Positions 44,150 to 51,042 of a stretch of DNA of 64,000 nt are shown piece after piece; position 1 is the stretch's first letter; each line of letters begins with the position of its first letter. This stretch comes from JAVBRD01 sp031548365 (GTDB lineage Bacteria > Bacillota > Clostridia > Christensenellales > UBA1750). The notes beneath the pieces were generated by a model. The model searched no databases. It was not told the DNA's origin and saw only the letters and a list, made by a program, of their open reading frames with translations. A program made the translations under genes and the position numbers. The stretch spans positions 31,898 through 95,897 of the forward strand of contig JAVBRD010000016.1 in the NCBI GenBank assembly GCA_031548365.1, read 5' to 3'.

Positions 44150-44652
44150 CACGCCTTCTTGTAGAAGGAGAGCGCTTCGCCATAGAGCATCATGTGTTTG
44201 TCACCCTTTGGGTACCAGCGCGCGGCGACGTCGTCCGCCAAAGGGAACGCCTCCATGTCCATGGCGTAGCGCAAACGGCACTCTGCGAACATGTCGGCTT
44301 CTCCAATGATGAACGCGCCTTCGGTCTGCCCCGCGACGCCGGTCACGCCCGCGAGCGCAAGTTTGTCGCCGTCCCGCCCCGATTTGGTTCCGCAGATCGT
44401 GAGTGCTTTTTTCATATCCCCCATCGGAACCGAAACGGTGAACAGCCCCGACTTCTCAATCAGAGGGAGCGTAAAACGCGAGTGCCGCACGGGCACGATC
44501 ACGACCGGCATGCCCCAGTAAAAGCCCACGCTCCCCCAGCCGATGGTCATGGCGTTGACCTTGCCTTCGTGCCCTGCGGTCAGGAAGAGGCCTCCCTCGG
44601 TGATGCGACCCGCAAACGCGGACGCAAATTCACTCAATGAAATGTTGATCAC
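44149..44652 (-). CDS. Flavin reductase-like FMN-binding protein
   Basis: A 167-residue protein of the flavin reductase/split-barrel family. NAMTIGWGSVGFYWGMPVVIVPVRHSR and SGLFTVSVPMGDMKKALTICGTKSGRD are typical of the FMN-binding core. A GTG at 44652 fits best as start, since GGAGGG lies eight bases upstream. The ATG at 44670 would leave almost no leader after the promoter. These proteins bind FMN and reduce it or transfer electrons; the partner is unknown. It is cotranscribed with the SLOG gene. Confidence 0.85.
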   Translation of the reverse strand: MINISLSEFASAFAGRITEGGLFLTAGHEGKVNAMTIGWGSVGFYWGMPVVIVPVRHSRFTLPLIEKSGLFTVSVPMGDMKKALTICGTKSGRDGDKLALAGVTGVAGQTEGAFIIGEADMFAECRLRYAMDMEAFPLADDVAARWYPKGDKHMMLYGEALSFYKKA

Positions 44653-44676
44653 GGTATCATCCCTCCACATGCTTCC

Positions 44677-44704
44677 ATTATATCGCTTCCCGCCCGAACG
44701 GCAA
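44677..44704 (-). promoter_or_regulatory. Promoter of the flavin reductase/SLOG operon
   Basis: On the minus strand, TTGCCG (44699-44704) and a perfect -10 TATAAT (44677-44682) are spaced by 16 bases. The expected transcript start falls about 18 bases before the GTG start of the flavin reductase. Confidence 0.7.
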
Positions 44705-44734
44705 GCGCTTTTATACGGCAAAAAGCGATGGCGA

Positions 44735-44763
44735 TTGACAAAGACGCCTTCTGTGGTTAATCT
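44735..44763 (+). promoter_or_regulatory. Promoter of the ttcA-like operon
   Basis: A perfect -35 TTGACA (44735-44740) and TAATCT (44758-44763) are spaced by 17 bases, 28 bases before the start at 44792. It is divergent from the flavin reductase promoter. Confidence 0.7.
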
Positions 44764-44791
44764 GTTGGGGTAGAAAAACATCGGAGGTTTC

Positions 44792-45523
44792 ATGAAACAA
44801 ACGCTCGGCTGCATGCGCCGCGCGGATCAGGACTTTGGCATGATCTCGCCCGGCGACCACGTGCTCATCGGCGTCTCGGGCGGCAAAGACAGCCTCCTGC
44901 TTCTGCGCGCGATGGCCTTGTACAAGTTCTTCTGCCCCCACCCTTTTGAGATTGAAGCCGCGACCCTCACCATGGGCATGGAGCCGTTCGACCTGTCCGG
45001 CGTGCGCGCGCTCTGCGAAGAGCTTGGGGTTCGCTACACCGTCAGGGAAACGAACATCGGGCGCGTGATCTTTGATGTTCGCAAGGAAAAAAACCCGTGC
45101 GCGTTGTGCTCCAAGATGCGCCGGGGCGCGCTCCACGACATGGCGATTGGACTTGGGTGCAACAAGGTCGCGCTGGGGCATCACCGCGACGACGCCATCG
45201 AGACGCTCCTTCTGTCTCTTTTTTTCGAGGGCCGCATGCACACATTCTCCCCCGTGACATACCTTTCGCGCAAGAATTTGACGCTCATCCGCCCGCTCAT
45301 CTACATGCCCGAAAAAAACATCCGCTCACTCGCGGCCAAACTCGCGCTTCCGGTCGTGCCCTCCCCCTGTCCCGCAAACGGCAAGACAAAGCGGCAAGAA
45401 ATGAAGGACCTGCTCGACACGTTGCAAAAGACAGTCCCCGACGTCCGGGAAAAGCTGCTCTCCGCGATGCGCAACACCGCGCAGTACGGTTTGTGGGACG
45501 CCCGGCAAGAGATTGAGGAGTGA
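44792..45523 (+). CDS. TtcA-family tRNA thiolation enzyme (PP-loop ATPase)
   Basis: A 243-residue adenylating sulfur-transfer enzyme. The PP-loop GVSGGKDSLLLL binds ATP. The Fe-S cluster Cys pattern of TtcA is present as NPCALCSKMRRG and, later, PSPCPANGKTKRQE. LGHHRDDAIETLLLSLFFEG is also conserved. TtcA makes 2-thiocytidine in tRNA; close relatives thiolate other bases, so the exact target is not certain. GGAGG precedes the ATG. argC follows after 6 bases. Confidence 0.88.
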   Translation: MKQTLGCMRRADQDFGMISPGDHVLIGVSGGKDSLLLLRAMALYKFFCPHPFEIEAATLTMGMEPFDLSGVRALCEELGVRYTVRETNIGRVIFDVRKEKNPCALCSKMRRGALHDMAIGLGCNKVALGHHRDDAIETLLLSLFFEGRMHTFSPVTYLSRKNLTLIRPLIYMPEKNIRSLAAKLALPVVPSPCPANGKTKRQEMKDLLDTLQKTVPDVREKLLSAMRNTAQYGLWDARQEIEE

Positions 45524-45529
45524 ATACTC

Positions 45530-46474
45530 ATGGACAAGTTCAAGGTGTTTGTCGACGGCGAATCAGGTACGACCGGCCTTCAGATCATGCAGCGGCTCGC
45601 GTCTCACCCCGCCGCGCACGTGCTGCGCATTGATCCTGAGAAGCGGCGCGATCCCGAGACGCGCTACGCGCTGATCAATCAAGCCGATATCGTCTTTTTG
45701 TGCCTGCCCGACGACGCCGCGCGCGAGTCCGTGACGCTCGTGGAAAACCCGCGCGTGCGCGTGATCGACGCGAGCACCGCGCACCGCGTGTCCGACGGCT
45801 GGGTGTACGGCCTGCCCGAGATGGACGAGGACCAACGCGCCAAAATACGCAAAGCGCGCTTCGTCTCCGTTCCCGGATGCCACGCGACATGCTTTGTGCT
45901 CGCCGTGCGGCCCCTCATCCGCTGGGGGCTGATCGACCCCGCCATGCACGTGGCCGCCAACAGCATCACCGGCTACTCGGGCGGGGGCAAGCCCATGATT
46001 GAGAAGTTCGAGAAAAAAGACCGCGCGTCCTACCATCAAGCGGCGCGCCCATACGCGCTTGGACTGACGCATAAGCACCTGCCCGAGATGCAGTTTTACG
46101 CGGGTCTTGATCATCCCCCGCTCTTTGAGCCCATCGTTTGCGACTTCTACAAGGGCATGGCCCTGACCGTGATGTTCGCCGCCGCCCAGATGAAAAGGCC
46201 CCTCACCCCATCCGAGCTGCGCGAGATGTATGCCGCGACATACGAGGGCGCGCGCTTTGTCAGCGTCAACGACGATCTCGCCGCGTGCCTGGACGACGGC
46301 GCGATCAATCCCATGGCGCTCAACGACACCAATTACGCCGACATCAACGTCGCCGGAAACAGCGAGCAGATCGCCGTCATCACCCGCCTTGACAACCTCG
46401 GCAAAGGCTCTTCCGGCGCAGCCGTTCAGTGTATGAACATCATGATGGGCGTGGACGAGGGCACAGGGCTGTAA
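45530..46474 (+). CDS. argC: N-acetyl-gamma-glutamyl-phosphate reductase (type 2)
   Basis: A 314-residue NADPH-dependent enzyme of arginine biosynthesis. It reduces N-acetylglutamyl phosphate to the semialdehyde. The nucleotide-binding start KVFVDGESGTTGLQIMQRL and the catalytic Cys in FVSVPGCHATCF are clear. The His-containing THKHLPEMQFYAG is also typical. The length of about 310 fits the shorter type 2 form. No other arg gene is nearby; it lies between ttcA and a MazG-like gene, apparently in one operon. Confidence 0.93.
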   Translation: MDKFKVFVDGESGTTGLQIMQRLASHPAAHVLRIDPEKRRDPETRYALINQADIVFLCLPDDAARESVTLVENPRVRVIDASTAHRVSDGWVYGLPEMDEDQRAKIRKARFVSVPGCHATCFVLAVRPLIRWGLIDPAMHVAANSITGYSGGGKPMIEKFEKKDRASYHQAARPYALGLTHKHLPEMQFYAGLDHPPLFEPIVCDFYKGMALTVMFAAAQMKRPLTPSELREMYAATYEGARFVSVNDDLAACLDDGAINPMALNDTNYADINVAGNSEQIAVITRLDNLGKGSSGAAVQCMNIMMGVDEGTGL

Positions 46475-46503
46475 GCATACACTTTAAGCATGGAGGCTGT
46501 CAT

Positions 46504-46866
46504 GTGAACGATTTATCGTTTCAAGAGATGTTAACGATGCAGCGCGCGCTGTGGGAAAAGCACAAGGACACATGGTCGCCGCTTGAACCGCAGTACGCGC
46601 GCAACCATTTTTTATGGATGATCGGCGAAATCGGCGAGGTTCTGGAGATCATCAAAAAGTGCGACGAGACGCGCATCATGTCTGAGCCGAACGTCAAAGC
46701 CGCTTTCACGGAGGAGCTGTGCGACGTTCTGATGTACTTTAACGACATCCTTTTGCGATACGGCATATCAGCCGGTGACATGGCGCTCGCGTATGAGAAA
46801 AAGCACGCAAAAAACATGAAAAGAGCTTACGCGGAAGAAGAGAAGAAATTCGCCGAGGAACTCTAA
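46504..46866 (+). CDS. MazG-like nucleotide pyrophosphohydrolase
   Basis: A 120-residue all-alpha protein. EIGEVLEIIKKCDE and AFTEELCDVLMYFNDIL give the ExxE...ExxD metal-binding pattern of MazG/dUTPase-type enzymes that hydrolyse non-canonical or excess nucleotides. The GTG at 46504 has GGAGG seven bases upstream; the overlapping ATG is out of frame and stops at once. It precedes a cytidine deaminase-like gene, which supports a nucleotide-cleaning role. Confidence 0.82.
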   Translation: MNDLSFQEMLTMQRALWEKHKDTWSPLEPQYARNHFLWMIGEIGEVLEIIKKCDETRIMSEPNVKAAFTEELCDVLMYFNDILLRYGISAGDMALAYEKKHAKNMKRAYAEEEKKFAEEL

Positions 46867-46892
46867 ACATACGGAGTCGCAGGAGCAAATCA

Positions 46893-46918
46893 ATGGATGA
46901 ACGAATTATCGAAAAAAA
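46893..46918 (+). other. Probable true 5' end of the deaminase gene, out of frame at an A8 run
   Basis: AGGAG (46881-46885) followed by ATG at 46893 makes a normal translation start. The codons read MDERIIEKK before the frame leaves the deaminase. The shift coincides with a run of eight A residues, the commonest place for indels, polymerase slippage or sequencing error. Confidence 0.6.
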
Positions 46919-47401
46919 ATGTTTGACATCGCCGTTGAGCTGATTAACCACCGCTATCCGAGGGGGTGGGGTGGTGCCGGTGTTGTGCGAAATGAAGACA
47001 ATCAATACTTCACCAGCGTTTGGCTTGACAACATCAATGAATCAGTCTCCATATGCATTGAAACAGGGGCCATGTGCGAGGCTCACAAGCATGATAAGCG
47101 GGTCACACATAGCCTTTGTGTCTCCCGAACGGATGAAAACAGTGCGTACGAGATCCTTTCGCCATGCGGAGTATGCCAAGAGCGGCTGCGATTCTGGGGC
47201 GACCACGTGATGGTGGGTGTGACGACGCCCAACAACATGCTGAAATTCGTTCCGCTGTCAGAGCTTCAGCCGTATCATTGGTCTACTTCGGAACCGCCTG
47301 ACAAACTTGAAAACTACGACTACTTTCAGCGTAAAAAGCAAAGCTCCAAAGCAAGCAGCGCACGTGATCCCTTAATAAATGCAAAGGCACCGACTTTCTG
47401 A
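46919..47401 (+). CDS. Cytidine deaminase-like protein, start displaced by a frameshift
   Basis: The frame encodes a zinc deaminase of the cytidine/blasticidin-S deaminase type. The zinc ligands are Cys53 with catalytic Glu54 (GAMCEAHK), and Cys83 and Cys86 (SPCGVCQERL). YPRGWGGAGVV is typical of the N-terminal strand. The ATG at 46919 has only an A-run upstream. A better start is ATG 46893, placed seven bases after AGGAG, encoding MDERIIEKK, but it is out of frame by one base. The join is a run of eight A (46912-46919); nine A would restore one protein of about 169 residues. This may be a real frameshift, slippage or a sequencing error. The end overlaps a terminator stem. Confidence 0.82.
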   Translation: MFDIAVELINHRYPRGWGGAGVVRNEDNQYFTSVWLDNINESVSICIETGAMCEAHKHDKRVTHSLCVSRTDENSAYEILSPCGVCQERLRFWGDHVMVGVTTPNNMLKFVPLSELQPYHWSTSEPPDKLENYDYFQRKKQSSKASSARDPLINAKAPTF

Positions 47402-47429
47402 CAAGAATTACGGTGCCTTTGCTTTATTT
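47381..47429. terminator. Bidirectional terminator between convergent genes
   Basis: GCAAAGGCACCG (47381-47392) and its exact reverse complement (47411-47422) form a 12-bp stem with an 18-base loop. TTTATTT follows on the plus strand, and ATTTATT follows on the minus strand. The left arm lies inside the last codons of the deaminase gene. It serves that gene and the zinc-ribbon gene on the other strand. Confidence 0.85.
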
Positions 47430-47450
47430 ACGGATCGCGAAGCCGCTGCT

Positions 47451-47912
47451 TTACGAAAACGGGGGCCACACGGGTGAATGGAATGGCTGCGAAGTGAACG
47501 CGTACGTCGCCAGCCCCGCGATGGCCGCGATGGGCAGAACGACCGCCAGGCCCAGCCCCACCCAGAACATGATCATGGACACGCGCGACGCGCCCGCGTA
47601 CTCTTCATCATCCCGAGCGGTGCGCGCGCGGTTGCCGTAGTAAATCCCGAGGCCGTACAGAATCGCTCCGATCAGGGAAAAAGGCAGGGAGAGCGCGGCG
47701 ACGCCCGCGCCCACGATGTTGGCGATGAACCACACGCACTCGCGCGTCTTCCTCGCTGTCACGGGGTGGTGTTCATAGCCGGGTGGGGGACCGTACGCCG
47801 TTGGCTGCGGGGCGGTTTCAGCCGACGCTTCCCCTGTGGGCAGACGGTGTCCGCACACCGCGCAGAACGTGTCGTCCGGCCGCGTTTGACGGCCGCACTT
47901 CGGACAAAACAT
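47451..47912 (-). CDS. Zinc-ribbon membrane protein
   Basis: A 153-residue protein. The N-terminal zinc ribbon has CPKCGRQTRPDDTFCAVCG (two CxxC pairs). A Pro/Ala-rich linker is followed by two to three membrane segments (ANIVGAGVAALSLPFSLIGA, SMIMFWVGLGLAVVLPIAAI). The ATG at 47912 follows AGGAGGG. Such zinc-ribbon/DUF4190-like proteins are common in Bacillota and of unknown function. It lies 11 bases after the HAD hydrolase gene and ends at a shared terminator. Confidence 0.82.
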   Translation of the reverse strand: MFCPKCGRQTRPDDTFCAVCGHRLPTGEASAETAPQPTAYGPPPGYEHHPVTARKTRECVWFIANIVGAGVAALSLPFSLIGAILYGLGIYYGNRARTARDDEEYAGASRVSMIMFWVGLGLAVVLPIAAIAGLATYAFTSQPFHSPVWPPFS

Positions 47913-47923
47913 GCGTATCCCTC

Positions 47924-48709
47924 CTAAACAAACCGGCGTATGGCCTGCGCCACGCCGTCGTCCTCGCACGCCGCTGTTACATAGCGCGCGGCGTTTTTCG
48001 CCTCATCCGCGCCGTTCGCGACCGCCACACCCACGCCCGCAAAGCGGATCATGGGCACGTCGTTGCCGTTGTCGCCAATGGCCATGATCTCATCGCGCGC
48101 GATACCGAGCTCTTTCGCGACACGCTCAAGCGCCGTTCCCTTTGAAACGCCCCGCACGGTGACATCAATGTTGTGCGCCCACGATGAAAAACCTGACAGG
48201 TGGCCCGGCAGCTCCGCGCCGATGCGTTCGGGTCCGTCGTCCTCCCCGTACACCGTGACCATGAACGCGCCGCGCTCGTACGGCACAAACGTGTCGTACT
48301 CTTTGTGCAGGATAAAGGACATCTCGGGCGCTTGCTGCATGGAATAGCTGTATTTTTCGTGCACCACGCGGCGGTGGATGCAGTCCGCGGTGTACACCTG
48401 CCAGTTGACGGTCGCCTCTTCTTTCGCGCGGGCGAGAATCGCGCGCACATCGGACGGATCAATGAACCGCGACTCGACCGCAGCATCTACGCCCATCGCC
48501 GTTTGCGCGCCGTTAGCGCCGATGATCGGGCCGGTCAACTCAAGCTCCCGCGCCTTCATGCGCACCGAGTTGATGATGCGCCCCGACGCGAGCACGACCA
48601 CCGCGCCCTTGCTTCGCGCGAAGGCGATGGCCTCGCGGTTTGCGGGACTGACCGTTCCGTCGTGACGAACCGTGGTGCCGTCCAGATCAAGCGCAATCAA
48701 CCGAATCAC
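47924..48709 (-). CDS. Cof-type HAD-IIB phosphatase
   Basis: A 261-residue HAD-superfamily hydrolase. Motif I is IALDLDGTTV (nucleophile and acid/base Asp), motif II VVVLASGR, and motif IV MAIGDNGNDVPMIRFAG. The large insert between motifs II and III is the type IIB cap. Relatives dephosphorylate sugar phosphates, FMN or PLP; the substrate cannot be told. It overlaps the upstream TSCPD gene by four bases. Confidence 0.9.
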   Translation of the reverse strand: MIRLIALDLDGTTVRHDGTVSPANREAIAFARSKGAVVVLASGRIINSVRMKARELELTGPIIGANGAQTAMGVDAAVESRFIDPSDVRAILARAKEEATVNWQVYTADCIHRRVVHEKYSYSMQQAPEMSFILHKEYDTFVPYERGAFMVTVYGEDDGPERIGAELPGHLSGFSSWAHNIDVTVRGVSKGTALERVAKELGIARDEIMAIGDNGNDVPMIRFAGVGVAVANGADEAKNAARYVTAACEDDGVAQAIRRFV

Positions 48710-48960
48710 GCGTTGCCCGCCGTTTCGCTCATGTATTTCTCGAGCGCGGTCGCCAGCTGATCGGGGCAGGACGTGCCGTTTTGGCAGTTGATGCCCTTGA
48801 GCTTGCCGATCACTTCATGGACATTCATGCCCTCCACCAAACGCGCAATCCCCGAGAGATTGCCGTTGCAGCCGCGCTCAAACCTGACGTTCGTCAATAT
48901 GCCGTCTGAGACATCAAACTCGATGGACGCCGAGCATGTGCCCTTAGTCTTGAATTTCAA
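48706..48960 (-). CDS. TSCPD domain protein (TIGR03905 type)
   Basis: An 84-residue protein with the TSCPD motif (NGTSCPDQLATALEKY), related to the C-terminal domain of vitamin B12-dependent ribonucleotide reductase. Conserved Cys are in TKGTCSASIEF, ERGCNGN and INCQNGTSCPD, suggesting a metal site. A TTG at 48960 is the likely start, as GGAGGG lies seven bases upstream. It heads a small operon with the HAD hydrolase and zinc-ribbon genes. Exact role unknown. Confidence 0.85.
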   Translation of the reverse strand: MKFKTKGTCSASIEFDVSDGILTNVRFERGCNGNLSGIARLVEGMNVHEVIGKLKGINCQNGTSCPDQLATALEKYMSETAGNA

Positions 48961-49069
48961 CCGTATACCCTCCTGATGACAATACAAGTGCTCAGGCGTA
49001 GCAAAACTTCGTTATCCTGCGCTGCGGGCCGGGCGTAAACATGCGATATAAACCTAAAGTTTAGCTTTG

Positions 49070-49513
49070 TCAGAGCACGAGTTTCATGACGATCTCGTCG
49101 CCATCCATTTCCCCTGTCGGCATAAATCCGAAACCACGGTACAACCGCTCCGCTACATCGTTGCCCTGCGCGTAGTCAAGGCCTATTTCCGTCGCGCCCA
49201 GCTCCCGCAGAAAATCAATCACAAGGCGCAGAGCCATTTTTCCGTAACCTTTGTTCTGATACCGCTGGTCGATCATGTACCGCCAAAGATAGAAATCGTT
49301 TTTCGCCGTATCGACATTGACCATGGCAAACCCGACAATCTCCTCGCCCGCACAAATGGCGAACGGTTTTGCCGTCTCTCGGTGTATGTATGCCTGCACG
49401 AGCGAGTATGAGTTGCTCGCCACAAAGCTCTTCTGCGCCTCCGTAACGGTGAGAGCGAGGCATGCCTGGTAATTGCTCTCGTCGACCGGAACCAGCTTGA
49501 CGTCGATAGACAC
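49070..49513 (-). CDS. GNAT acetyltransferase, spermine/spermidine (Blt/PaiA-like) type
   Basis: A 147-residue GNAT protein. The acetyl-CoA loop is DQRYQNKGYGKMALR, preceded by FYLWRYMI. The N-terminus TVTEAQKSFVASNSYSLVQAYI closely resembles the Bacillus Blt-type polyamine acetyltransferases. GLDYAQGNDVAERLYRGFGF is the usual C-terminal strand and helix. Polyamine acetylation is the best guess. No clear ribosome binding site precedes the ATG. It is a single gene. Confidence 0.82.
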   Translation of the reverse strand: MSIDVKLVPVDESNYQACLALTVTEAQKSFVASNSYSLVQAYIHRETAKPFAICAGEEIVGFAMVNVDTAKNDFYLWRYMIDQRYQNKGYGKMALRLVIDFLRELGATEIGLDYAQGNDVAERLYRGFGFMPTGEMDGDEIVMKLVL

Positions 49514-49595
49514 TTTTTATCCAATCCTCATCTCAGCAGCGATGAACAAGCCGTGTTGCTGCCGCGCGCCGGCAGGTTTTGGCTGTGCCGGAACG

Positions 49596-51038
49596 CTAGA
49601 GCGCCGCGTGCGCCGCCGACGCCCTAAGCAGCGTTTCCTCGCGCCCGAGCAGGTAAGCGATCTCAATCGCGCCCCCCGGCGTGGATTCGCGCCCGCTGAT
49701 GGCCACGCGCAGCGGCCAGAGCAACTGCCCGGTCTTGAGGCCGGACGCTTCGGGGAGCGCCATGAGCGCGCCATGAATGGCGGCCTCGGACCAATCGGCT
49801 AAGGCGGAAAGCGCGGGGATAGCAGCCTCCAGCGCGGCTTTCGCGACAGCCGCGTCGGTCTTCATCTTCTTGTGAACGTAGAGCACGGGGTCAAACGCGG
49901 GCATCTCGGCCAGGAAATCGACCATGCCGGGCAGCCGTTCAAAGACCTCGGTGCGGCCCTGAAGGAGCTTGCAGAGCAGCGCGCGGTCGAAGCGGCCCTC
50001 GCCCAGCGCCTTGTCGAGCCACGGGTTGGCCAAGGCCGCGTAATCCTCGGGTGAAAGGCGGCGGATGTAGTCCGCGTTGAACCAGGTCAGCTTGGCCTCG
50101 TCGAAGATGGAAGGCGACATGGACAGGCCCTTGAGCGAGAACGCCTCCACCATCTCGGGCAGGGTGAAAAACTCGCGGTCGTCCCCCGGGCTCCAGCCCA
50201 GGAGCGCAATGTAGTTGATGATGGCGTCCTTGAGAAACCCGCGCGCGATCAAATCCTCGAACGAAGGGTCGCCGTGGCGCTTGGAGAGCTTGTGGGAAGC
50301 GTCGCGCATCACGGGCTGAACGTGGATGTACACGGGGGGCGTCCACCCGAACGACTGGTACAAAAGATTGTACTTGGGCGTGCTGGAGAGGTACTCCGTC
50401 CCGCGGATGACGTGCGTGACCCCCATGGTATGGTCGTCGATGACGTTGGCGAAGTTGTACGTCGGAAACCCGTCGGACTTGATGAGCACGTTGTCGTCCA
50501 GCTGGTCGCAGTCCACGGTAATGGTCCCGAAGCGGATGTCCTCAAAGGACGCCTTGCCCGTGAGCGGGATGTTCTGGCGGATGACATGCGGCTCCCCCGC
50601 CTGCGCGCGGCGCTTGGCCTCGGCAGGATGAAGATGCAGGCAGCACTTGTCATACTTAAACGTCTCCCCGCGCGCTTCGGCCTCCGCGCGCGCCTTGTCA
50701 AGCCGCTCCTCCGTACAGAAGCAGTAGTATGCGCCGCCTTTATCGACCAGCTCCTCGGCGAACGGCCTGTACGTGTGCTTGCGTTCACTCTGTATATACG
50801 GCCCGACGGGACCGCCCTTATCCGGGCCTTCGTCCCAGTCAAGCCCCACTGTCTTGAGCGATTTGAAAATGATGTCGATCGCGCCGGCCACCTCGCGCTC
50901 CTGATCGGTGTCCTCGATGCGCAGCATGAACACGCCGCCGGTCTTGCGCGCGTAGAGATAGGTATAGAGCGCCGTGCGCAGGTTTCCCAGATGCATGTAG
51001 CCGGTGGGGCTTGGCGCGAATCGCGTGCGTACCGTCAT
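49596..51038 (-). CDS. gltX: Glutamyl-tRNA synthetase
   Basis: A 480-residue class I synthetase that charges tRNA-Glu. The HIGH-type motif is APSPTGYMHLGNLRTALYTY and the KMSKS-type motif is HKLSKRHGD. FMLRIEDTDQER is the conserved Glu-binding region. It starts four bases after glnS ends; its AAAGGAG site lies within the last codons of glnS. The two genes form one operon, so the cell makes both charged tRNAs directly. Confidence 0.96.
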   Translation of the reverse strand: MTVRTRFAPSPTGYMHLGNLRTALYTYLYARKTGGVFMLRIEDTDQEREVAGAIDIIFKSLKTVGLDWDEGPDKGGPVGPYIQSERKHTYRPFAEELVDKGGAYYCFCTEERLDKARAEAEARGETFKYDKCCLHLHPAEAKRRAQAGEPHVIRQNIPLTGKASFEDIRFGTITVDCDQLDDNVLIKSDGFPTYNFANVIDDHTMGVTHVIRGTEYLSSTPKYNLLYQSFGWTPPVYIHVQPVMRDASHKLSKRHGDPSFEDLIARGFLKDAIINYIALLGWSPGDDREFFTLPEMVEAFSLKGLSMSPSIFDEAKLTWFNADYIRRLSPEDYAALANPWLDKALGEGRFDRALLCKLLQGRTEVFERLPGMVDFLAEMPAFDPVLYVHKKMKTDAAVAKAALEAAIPALSALADWSEAAIHGALMALPEASGLKTGQLLWPLRVAISGRESTPGGAIEIAYLLGREETLLRASAAHAAL

Positions 51039-51042
51039 GGGT

